A DNA stretch of 9,082 nucleotides from an uncultured Lachnospiraceae bacterium (GTDB lineage: Bacteria > Bacillota > Clostridia > Lachnospirales > Lachnospiraceae). Under the pieces are notes generated by a model. It had not been told where the DNA came from. It did not search any database and saw nothing but the letters and a program-made list of their open reading frames with translations. The position numbers and the translations under genes were made by a program. Below, piece by piece: positions 1-4,841 of the stretch; the stretch's first letter is position 1, and each line of letters starts with the position of its first letter. The stretch lies in assembly GCA_934418055.1 (NCBI GenBank), contig CAKRWX010000084.1:1-9082 (forward strand). Reading direction: 5' to 3'.

Positions 1-352
1 CTCTTACCCCCTGCCAACTGTCATAACGATTATGGTAAGTTGCACCTCCATCTTCCCAGTAATGCTGATGATCGCTAATCAAATGGGTATATATTCCTGC
101 ATGACTAAGAATCTCTGCCATTGAATCATCATACGGTTCTAACGGTCCCCAACTTCTATGGAGAAAATTAAGTCTTCCAGTCTGAAGTTCCCTTCTCGCA
201 GGCATACATGGAAGGCTTCCTGCATAACAATTATCAAACGTAACCGCATGCTCTGCAAGCCGTTGAAAATTAGGTGTATGTGTCCAATCACATCCATACG
301 GTTGAAGCATTCGCAGGTTTAACGTATCAAACATCATCATAATAGCCTTCAT
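1..352 (-). CDS. Cysteine-type sulfatase family hydrolase, N-terminal part (cut by window edge)
   Basis: Seen: an open frame from ATG at 352 to the left edge, 117 codons, incomplete at its 3' end. The protein starts MKAIMMMFDTLN, with D9 as probable first metal ligand, and carries C49-M-P-A-R53-R-E-L-Q-T-G-R60. This fits the sulfatase core C-x-P-x-R, with alanine in place of the usual serine of the full signature. C49 is the residue expected to be oxidised to formylglycine; in anaerobes this is usually done by a radical-SAM maturase (anSME), not visible here. There is no signal peptide, so the enzyme should act in the cytoplasm on imported sulfated substrates; some relatives are phosphonate or phosphate ester hydrolases, so the substrate is open. 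The start is supported by AGAGGAG (361-367) 8 nt upstream. It is divergent from a LacI-type repressor gene and has a matching operator at its predicted transcription start. Confidence 0.9.
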   Translation of the reverse strand, partial: MKAIMMMFDTLNLRMLQPYGCDWTHTPNFQRLAEHAVTFDNCYAGSLPCMPARRELQTGRLNFLHRSWGPLEPYDDSMAEILSHAGIYTHLISDHQHYWEDGGATYHNRYDSWQGVR

Positions 353-380
353 ATGCTTTTCTCCTCTGTTCTTTCATTAT

Positions 381-398
381 TGCGTTATCGTTAACACT
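381..398. promoter_or_regulatory. LacI-type operator, copy 1
   Basis: TGCGTTATCGTTAACACT. It has the central CG typical of LacI/GalR-family sites, with half-site GCGTTA facing TAACAC. It agrees with copy 2 at 14 of 18 positions and with copy 3 in the shared core GTTAT-GT-AAC-C. It lies 28 bp from the sulfatase start codon, at that gene's predicted transcription start. Confidence 0.65.
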
Positions 399-404
399 AA
401 TCTA

Positions 405-434
405 ATTCTAATCCATATGTATCTAATATGTCAA
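405..434 (-). promoter_or_regulatory. Predicted sigma-A promoter of the sulfatase gene
   Basis: On the minus strand a perfect -35 TTGACA (429-434) is followed after 18 bp by -10 TAGAAT (405-410, 5 of 6 matches). The start would fall near 398, giving a leader of about 46 nt. Operator copy 1 (381-398) would then cover about +1 to +18, which suits repression by blocking initiation. Confidence 0.65.
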
Positions 435-532
435 TAATATATCATTATTTTTGTATTTTTTTGTTATTATGCACAACTATTCCCTGTTCCTTATAGGCAA
501 CACTACCAATTTTTCGCAGTTTTCCATCTTCT

Positions 533-550
533 TGCGTTATGGTAAACGCA
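533..550. promoter_or_regulatory. LacI-type operator, copy 2
   Basis: TGCGTTATGGTAAACGCA. The outer six bases on each side (TGCGTT / AACGCA) form a perfect inverted repeat, the most symmetric of the three copies. It lies about 43 bp upstream of the repressor gene's -35 and about 100 bp upstream of the sulfatase -35, so it could be an auxiliary site rather than a direct block. Confidence 0.65.
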
Positions 551-593
551 TTTTCTAATAAAAATATTTTTTGCTTATTCTTTAGATTTATTG

Positions 594-623
594 TTGATAA
601 ATAGTATATTTTATTGTTATAAT
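594..623 (+). promoter_or_regulatory. Predicted sigma-A promoter of the LacI-type gene
   Basis: -35 TTGATA (594-599), an 18-bp spacer, and a perfect -10 TATAAT (618-623), preceded by TG at 615-616 (an extended -10). The start would lie near 630, giving a leader of about 48 nt. Operator copy 3 would cover about +13 to +30. Confidence 0.7.
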
Positions 624-642
624 ATTTTTTAGATTACCACAA

Positions 643-660
643 AATGTTATGGTTAACGCA
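643..660. promoter_or_regulatory. LacI-type operator, copy 3
   Basis: AATGTTATGGTTAACGCA, 14 of 18 matches to copy 2. The right half (TTAACGCA) is intact and the left half is degenerate. It sits just downstream of the repressor's predicted promoter and directly before its ribosome binding site (661-667), as expected for autoregulation. Confidence 0.6.
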
Positions 661-677
661 AAGGAAGAATAATCTTT

Positions 678-1742
678 ATGGCTACAACATTAAAATCAAT
701 AGCAGAAATTGCAGGTGTCTCCATCGGCACTGTTGACAGAGCACTTCATAACCGTGGCAGAGTCAAACCTGAAGTCGCAGCACGCATTAAAGAAATTGCC
801 AATGAATTAAACCATAAACCAAATGTTATCGCACAGGGACTATCCAAAAGCTCTTCTAATCGAAAAATTGCTGTGATTATGCACAGAAAGAACATGGATG
901 AGTTTTTTAAATATGTTTTAACCGGAATTAATGAATACAGCAAGGAAATTATTGATTTTGGTGTTTCTGTCGATGTCCTCTTATGTAATGATTTCGATCC
1001 CATTTCACAGCTTAATTTATTAGACACAGCCGAACAAAATGAATATAACGCAATTGTAATTGTCCCCATAAACGCAACATGTATTGCTGATAAAATTACC
1101 AACCTCACATCCAAGGGAATTCCAGTCATTTTACTCAGCAACATCATTGAATCTTGCAAGTACTACTCATTTATTGGATGCGATTATTACCGCGAAGGTC
1201 AAATCACTGCTGGTCTTGCTCACATTATTCATCCTGGAGAAGGGCATCTTATGCATTTCTCTCCAAGTTTTCAAATGCTTGGACATATCCTTCGTGCAAA
1301 TGGTTTAGAAAACCGGCTCACTGAGGCATATCCTGATATTCATTACGAAGGAACATTTGAACTCCATGGACAGGACATCCAAGATTACAAAATAGCCTTA
1401 AAAGCATTACAAAATGCCCCTTTAACAGATATCATCATTTTCCCATCTGCAATGGGAAATAGTATTATGGAGGCAATTAAGGACTTAAATTTAATTGGTA
1501 AAGTACAGATTATTACATTCGATGATTCAGATCTTGCGCAAAAACTAATCAGAGATGGCATTGCAACGGCAACTATTTATCAGCACCCACGGCGTCAAGG
1601 ATATCTTGCAGTACAAACTGCTTTCCGTGCGCTATCCGCCAAATCTGAGGTGGCTGCTATGCATACACAATATCTTCCAACCAAAATATTTTTTCTTGAA
1701 AATCTTGACGATATTAACTATCATGCTAAACATAATACTTAA
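678..1742 (+). CDS. LacI-family transcriptional repressor
   Basis: A 354-residue DNA-binding repressor of the usual LacI/GalR length. Residues 4-25 form the helix-turn-helix (LKSIAEIAGVSIGTVDRAL). Residues 48-58 (PNVIAQGLSK) form the hinge whose helix inserts into the minor groove at the centre of the operator. From about residue 63 to 340 there is a periplasmic-binding-protein-like effector domain. The start ATG has AAGGAAG (661-667) 10 nt upstream. It is divergent from the sulfatase gene, and three similar palindromes lie between them, so it most likely represses both itself and the sulfatase locus. The inducer cannot be read from the sequence; a sulfated sugar or its breakdown product is an inference from the neighbour. 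Codons are AT-rich (many AAA, AAT, TTA), unlike the antiporter and mfd. The 3' end is shared with a hairpin at 1744-1778. Confidence 0.93.
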   Translation: MATTLKSIAEIAGVSIGTVDRALHNRGRVKPEVAARIKEIANELNHKPNVIAQGLSKSSSNRKIAVIMHRKNMDEFFKYVLTGINEYSKEIIDFGVSVDVLLCNDFDPISQLNLLDTAEQNEYNAIVIVPINATCIADKITNLTSKGIPVILLSNIIESCKYYSFIGCDYYREGQITAGLAHIIHPGEGHLMHFSPSFQMLGHILRANGLENRLTEAYPDIHYEGTFELHGQDIQDYKIALKALQNAPLTDIIIFPSAMGNSIMEAIKDLNLIGKVQIITFDDSDLAQKLIRDGIATATIYQHPRRQGYLAVQTAFRALSAKSEVAAMHTQYLPTKIFFLENLDDINYHAKHNT

Positions 1743-1743
1743 C

Positions 1744-1778
1744 AGAGAGGCTGCCGCATCAAATGCGACAGCCTCTCT
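1744..1778. terminator. Bidirectional terminator hairpin between lacI-type gene and FKBP gene
   Basis: AGAGAGGCTG (1744-1753) pairs with CAGCCTCTCT (1769-1778). After one C/A mismatch the stem continues with CGCAT / ATGCG around a CAA loop. It begins 2 bp after the repressor's stop and lies 4 bp beyond the FKBP stop on the other strand. The U-tracts on both sides are weak and interrupted, so efficiency is uncertain, but position and stem strength argue for a shared terminator. Confidence 0.75.
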
Positions 1779-1782
1779 TACA

Positions 1783-2226
1783 TCACTCTTTTACTTCCAC
1801 TAACTCGATCTTAAAATTCAGCTCTTTTCCCGCCATCTCATGGTTCGCATCAAAGGTAATCGTCTTCTCCTCTTTTGCAATCACTTTCACCGGGAATGGC
1901 TGGCCATACTGATTGCTTAAATACACCTGCTGTCCAACCTTCAGATTCTCGGAACCTGGCAGCTGTGCGATCTCCAGTTCGAAAATAGCCTGTGGATCTG
2001 GCTGGCCATATGCCTCTTCTGGCATTAAGTGGATCTCTTTTACCTCGCCCACTTCCATATCTGCCACTGCTGCGTCAAAGCCTTTGATCATCTGGCCTGC
2101 GCCGCATACGAACTCCAATGGCTCGCCGCGGTCGTAAGAAGAGTCGAACTGTGTTCCATCGTTAAAAGTTCCCTTGTAATGGGTGCGGCATGTCTTGCCT
2201 ACGTTGCGTCCTGTGATTGTATCCAT
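1783..2226 (-). CDS. SlyD-like FKBP-type peptidyl-prolyl cis-trans isomerase
   Basis: A 147-residue cytoplasmic protein folding helper that catalyses cis-trans isomerisation of Xaa-Pro bonds (EC 5.2.1.8). Residues about 10-72 are the first FKBP part (GKTCRTHYKGTFNDGTQFDSS; GAGQMIKGFDAAVADMEVGE). Residues about 73-125 are the insert-in-flap chaperone domain seen in SlyD. Residues 126-142 (DANHEMAGKELNFKIEL) close the FKBP fold. There is no signal peptide and no His/Cys-rich metal-binding tail, so a role in nickel delivery as in E. coli SlyD is unlikely. The frame is open back to 2256, but the start at 2226 is chosen because GGAGGAA lies 7 nt upstream and the FKBP homology begins there. It lies 107 bp downstream of the antiporter; read-through is possible. 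A -10-like TATACT (2289-2294, minus) lacks a good -35, so an own promoter is unproven. Confidence 0.9.
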   Translation of the reverse strand: MDTITGRNVGKTCRTHYKGTFNDGTQFDSSYDRGEPLEFVCGAGQMIKGFDAAVADMEVGEVKEIHLMPEEAYGQPDPQAIFELEIAQLPGSENLKVGQQVYLSNQYGQPFPVKVIAKEEKTITFDANHEMAGKELNFKIELVEVKE

Positions 2227-2233
2227 GTGATTA

Positions 2234-2240
2234 TTCCTCC
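2234..2240 (-). promoter_or_regulatory. Ribosome binding site fixing the FKBP start
   Basis: GGAGGAA on the minus strand, 7 nt before ATG at 2226. It lies inside the longer open frame that begins at 2256, so it argues against that upstream start. Confidence 0.8.
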
Positions 2241-2333
2241 GTCTTCCAGGTGGCAAAAAGTTTTGACACCCATATTTATTTGTCTTTTAGTATACTAGAA
2301 AACTACTGTTTGGGAAACCCATTTCTTTTAATA

Positions 2334-3821
2334 CTATTTTGCAAATTTCTTCACGCCTGCCAGTACCGCCGCCATGATCACGAAGGACACCGCCAGCACG
2401 ATCACCGGATTCTGCACCACGCCAGCGATACAGTAGCCGATAAATGACACGGTTGCCGCCACTGCCACATACGGGATCTGGGTGGTGACATGGTTCATAT
2501 GGTCACACTGCGCGCCTGCTGAGGACATGATGGTGGTATCGGAAATCGGAGAACAATGATCGCCGCAGACTGCACCTGCCAGGCAGGCGGATACGGTGAT
2601 CACCAATAGCTCCGACGGCAGGTTGATTCCTGCTATGATCGGAAGCAGAATACCGAAAGTTCCCCAGGAGGTTCCCGTGGAAAATGCCAGGAAAATCGCT
2701 ACTAAGAACACGATAGCCGGAAGCATCGCCGTCATATGACTGGCACTTCCCGCAAAAATCGCGCTGACATACTCTCTTGCGCCCAATAAGCTGGTCATAT
2801 TAGACAAGGTCCATGCAAATGTCAGGATCAGCACCGGACTGATCATGGCTTTAAATCCCTCTGGAAACGCATTCATACAGTCCTGGAAGGTAAGAACCCG
2901 TCTCACCAGGTAAAATATAATGGTAAACAGCAATGCCGCCGCAGAACCCATGGAAAGGCTCAAAGAAGCGTCACATCCTGCAAACGCCTTGACAAAGCTT
3001 TCACCTTCAAAAAATCCACCGGTATAGATCATTCCCGTCACGCAGCATACGATCAGCGCCACCACCGGAACCGCCAGATCCACCACAGTTCCCTTGGTAG
3101 AAATCGCTCTCATGGAACCGTCATCCGCCACACGATTTCCGCAGGTAAACAGATCGCCCTTTGCCGCATTGTCCTCATGCTTTTTCATCGATCCAAAATC
3201 AATATCAAAAGCAATAATGAGAATAATCATGGCGATGGTAAGCAGAGAATACAGGTTATAAGGAATAGATCTCATAAACAGATCCAGTCCATCCGTATCC
3301 GCCGTCACACCAGCCACTGCCGCTGCCCAGGAAGAGATCGGTGCGATCATGCACACCGGAGCCGCCGTGGCGTCAATGATATACGCCAGCTTTGCCCTGG
3401 AAACATTGTGTTTATCCGTCACCGGACGCATGATGCTTCCTACGGTCAGACAGTTAAAATAATCATCCACGAAGATCAGGACGCCCAGTGCAAAGGTAGC
3501 AAACAACGTTCCTTTTCTTGTCTTGATCCGCTTCTGCGCCCATTTTCCATAAGCCGCCGAACCGCCGGCTCTGTTCATCAGCACCACGATGGTTCCCAGA
3601 ACCACTAAAAAGATCAGAATTCCCACATGGGAACTATCTGAAAGCGACGCGATAAAACCATCCCGGAACATCGTGGTATATGCGTCAACAACATGAAACT
3701 GTGCATAAAATAATGCTGCCGTGGCAATTCCAACAAACAGCGAACTATACACCTCCTTGGTGATCAGCGCCAGTACGATCGCCACAACCGGCGGCACCAG
3801 AGACCAGAATGTTGCATACAT
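2334..3821 (-). CDS. NhaC-family Na+/H+ antiporter
   Basis: A 495-residue integral membrane protein with about ten or more hydrophobic segments, expected to exchange Na+ for H+ or an organic anion across the cytoplasmic membrane. Conserved stretches typical of the NhaC family (Pfam Na_H_antiporter) are FVDDYFN (117-123), APISSWAAAVAG (160-171), STGTSWGTFG (381-390) and GDHCSPISDTTIMSSAGAQ (420-438), with DHMNHV at 440-445. The charged stretch about 206-245 is a cytoplasmic or external loop. NhaC relatives include malate/lactate-coupled exchangers such as MleN, so the exact substrate is not settled. The start at 3821 is preferred over ATGs at 3851 and 3839 because GGAGGGA lies 9 nt upstream. 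The stop is TAG at 2334-2336; after it I see only a 4-bp stem (TGGG-TTT-CCCA), not a convincing terminator, so read-through into the FKBP gene is possible. Its leader holds a long inverted repeat that hides the ribosome binding site. Confidence 0.88.
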   Translation of the reverse strand: MYATFWSLVPPVVAIVLALITKEVYSSLFVGIATAALFYAQFHVVDAYTTMFRDGFIASLSDSSHVGILIFLVVLGTIVVLMNRAGGSAAYGKWAQKRIKTRKGTLFATFALGVLIFVDDYFNCLTVGSIMRPVTDKHNVSRAKLAYIIDATAAPVCMIAPISSWAAAVAGVTADTDGLDLFMRSIPYNLYSLLTIAMIILIIAFDIDFGSMKKHEDNAAKGDLFTCGNRVADDGSMRAISTKGTVVDLAVPVVALIVCCVTGMIYTGGFFEGESFVKAFAGCDASLSLSMGSAAALLFTIIFYLVRRVLTFQDCMNAFPEGFKAMISPVLILTFAWTLSNMTSLLGAREYVSAIFAGSASHMTAMLPAIVFLVAIFLAFSTGTSWGTFGILLPIIAGINLPSELLVITVSACLAGAVCGDHCSPISDTTIMSSAGAQCDHMNHVTTQIPYVAVAATVSFIGYCIAGVVQNPVIVLAVSFVIMAAVLAGVKKFAK

Positions 3822-3824
3822 AAT

Positions 3825-3884
3825 AAAAAATCCCTCCATAAACAAATACAATTCTTCTTATAAAACGTATCTGTTATGGAGGGA
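3825..3884 (-). promoter_or_regulatory. Leader inverted repeat masking the antiporter ribosome binding site, followed by U6
   Basis: On the minus strand TCCCTCCATAACAGATAC (3884-3867) pairs with GTATTTG-T-TTATGGAGGGA (3849-3831). This gives 11 perfect pairs, one bulged U, then 7 more pairs including one G-U, around a 17-nt loop. The 3' arm ends in GGAGGGA (3831-3837), the Shine-Dalgarno of the antiporter, and is followed by six U (3830-3825). As RNA it would block ribosome access and could also act as an intrinsic terminator. A competing reading: a perfect TTGACA (3887-3892, minus) with a weak -10 TACGTT (3864-3869) would start the transcript inside the loop. The repeat would then be a DNA operator around the promoter. 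The sequence alone does not decide. Confidence 0.6.
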
Positions 3885-3948
3885 AATGTCAAGCATTTTA
3901 TTCCACATATCATCTTAACATCCACTTATGTATCTTCCTTCTAATATT

Positions 3949-3990
3949 TGATATAATCTATTGCTTACCATTCCCTCAATAGGATATAAT
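3949..3990 (+). promoter_or_regulatory. Tandem -10 elements upstream of the MNT/HEPN pair
   Basis: Two identical GATATAAT octamers lie 33 bp apart (3950-3957 and 3983-3990). The first is an extended -10 (TGATATAAT, 3949-3957). The second has TTGCTT (3961-3966) 18 bp upstream as a modest -35. Use of the second would start transcription near 3997, leaving a leader of about 22 nt. Confidence 0.5.
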
Positions 3991-4018
3991 ACTTATATTA
4001 GAAAGTAGGTGATAAACC

Positions 4019-4363
4019 ATGACAAACCAGATGCAAAGTCTCATTTCCGAATATGTATCCGCAGTGCAGAAAATCTACGGTTCACACCTAAAGCAGGTCA
4101 TTTTATATGGTTCCTACGCCCGCGGTGATTTTACAAAAGATTCCGATATTGATCTTATGCTCCTTGTGGACTTAGATGAAGATAAACTGGAGCCATTTTC
4201 TGATGCTCTGTCAGAATTGGGGTTTGATTATAATGTAAAATATGGTATCTGGATGATGCCGGTTGTAAAAAATATCAAGAACTTCCGGCGTTGGAATACC
4301 GTATACCCGTTCTATAAAAATGTAAAGACAGAGGGAGTGTCATTATATGATGAAACAGCCTGA
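4019..4363 (+). CDS. MNT-type nucleotidyltransferase, probable antitoxin of a HEPN/MNT pair
   Basis: A 114-residue single-domain minimal nucleotidyltransferase. The core is G31-SYARG36 followed by D41-S-D43-I-D45, the metal-binding pair of the fold. In the studied HepT/MntA system the MNT protein AMPylates and so neutralises the HEPN RNase; that role is inferred here from family and gene order. Where I remember related proteins carrying a third acid (a D-I-x-P-type strand), this one reads Y-G-I-W78-M-M-P, so full catalysis is in doubt. The start is set by AAGTAGGTGAT (4003-4013), 10 of 11 matches to the full anti-Shine-Dalgarno complement, 5 nt upstream. The 3' end overlaps the HEPN gene by 17 nt, which implies translational coupling. 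Codon choice is more AT-rich than in mfd. Confidence 0.87.
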   Translation: MTNQMQSLISEYVSAVQKIYGSHLKQVILYGSYARGDFTKDSDIDLMLLVDLDEDKLEPFSDALSELGFDYNVKYGIWMMPVVKNIKNFRRWNTVYPFYKNVKTEGVSLYDETA

Positions 4364-4778
4364 TGAACTAGATGTTGGCAACAAATGGGATCTGGTAGCC
4401 CATCGTCTGATGATTGCAGAAGAAGATTTAAATTCCGCCCAGGTTCTCATGGACTGCACTCAGTACCGAGGTGCCAATAACCGGGCTTATTATTCCATTT
4501 ATCACACCATTGATGCCATACTTTCTATAAATGGCATCGCTTTCAAACGTCATAAAGATACCTTGGCTTACTTTAATAAAAATTACATCGCAACAGAAAT
4601 CTTTCCCAGAACATTAGGCCGCCAGATCGTACAGGCAGAGGAAATCCGGCACGCCAGCGATTATGATCCATTTTATATTGCCTCAAAAGAAGGTACGCAA
4701 AAGCAGATAAATACGGCCAAAACCCTGTTAACTTACGCCAAGGAATACATTTCACAGCAAAAAAATTCTGATAACTGA
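4347..4778 (+). CDS. HEPN-domain protein, probable toxin partner of the MNT protein
   Basis: A 143-residue, probably all-helical HEPN protein. The key helix reads N45-RAYYSIYH53, giving R46-x6-H53, which fits the loose R-x(4-6)-H pattern of HEPN RNases. The second conserved helix carries R101-H-A-S-D105-Y106. It belongs to the class with the motif in the N-terminal half (NRAYYxxxH), not the HepT class with a C-terminal RNxxxHxY. Toxicity and RNase activity are therefore less certain than for HepT. Start: ATG at 4347 has GAGGGAG (4331-4337) 9 nt upstream; a second ATG follows at once. It is co-transcribed with and overlaps the MNT gene. A terminator hairpin begins 2 nt after the stop. Confidence 0.85.
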   Translation: MMKQPDELDVGNKWDLVAHRLMIAEEDLNSAQVLMDCTQYRGANNRAYYSIYHTIDAILSINGIAFKRHKDTLAYFNKNYIATEIFPRTLGRQIVQAEEIRHASDYDPFYIASKEGTQKQINTAKTLLTYAKEYISQQKNSDN

Positions 4779-4779
4779 T

Positions 4780-4821
4780 AAAGAACCAGTCAGACAGCTT
4801 CAAACTGTCCGCTGGTTCTTT
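4780..4821. terminator. Bidirectional terminator between the HEPN gene and mfd
   Basis: AAAGAACCAG (4780-4789) pairs with CTGGTTCTTT (4812-4821). An inner stem GACAG (4793-4797) / CTGTC (4805-4809) closes on a 7-nt loop. Downstream on the plus strand comes CTTAATTTT; on the minus strand, past the stem, GAATTTTTTT. Both convergent genes (stops at 4778 and 4842) can use it. Confidence 0.85.
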
Positions 4822-4841
4822 CTTAATTTTCCCATCGCCTA

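Larger units (their letters stand above)
353..677. other. Divergent regulatory intergenic region, sulfatase / lacI-type gene
   Basis: This 325-bp gap has no credible gene. It is very AT-rich, and I see one promoter for each flanking gene plus three copies of an 18-bp imperfect palindrome (listed separately). The remaining parts, roughly 435-532 and 551-590, show only AT-rich sequence with no motif I can name. Confidence 0.85.

Noticed and set aside
746..1159. Minus-strand open frame of 137 codons inside the repressor gene
   Set aside because: Antisense to a clear LacI-family protein, with no ribosome binding site or recognisable domain.
1783..1800. Loss of the SlyD metal-binding tail as a truncation
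   Set aside because: Many Bacillota SlyD-like FKBPs end after the FKBP fold; the stop is followed by a proper terminator hairpin.
2227..2256. Longer FKBP start at 2256
   Set aside because: The extra ten residues are translated from the ribosome binding site region; GGAGGAA at 2234-2240 points to 2226.
3177..3608. Plus-strand open frame of 143 codons inside the antiporter gene
   Set aside because: Antisense shadow of a conserved membrane protein; the product is rich in His, Arg and Ser as expected from reversed hydrophobic codons.
3822..3851. Longer antiporter start at 3851 or 3839
   Set aside because: The strong Shine-Dalgarno GGAGGGA lies downstream of both and 9 nt before 3821, where family-like sequence begins.
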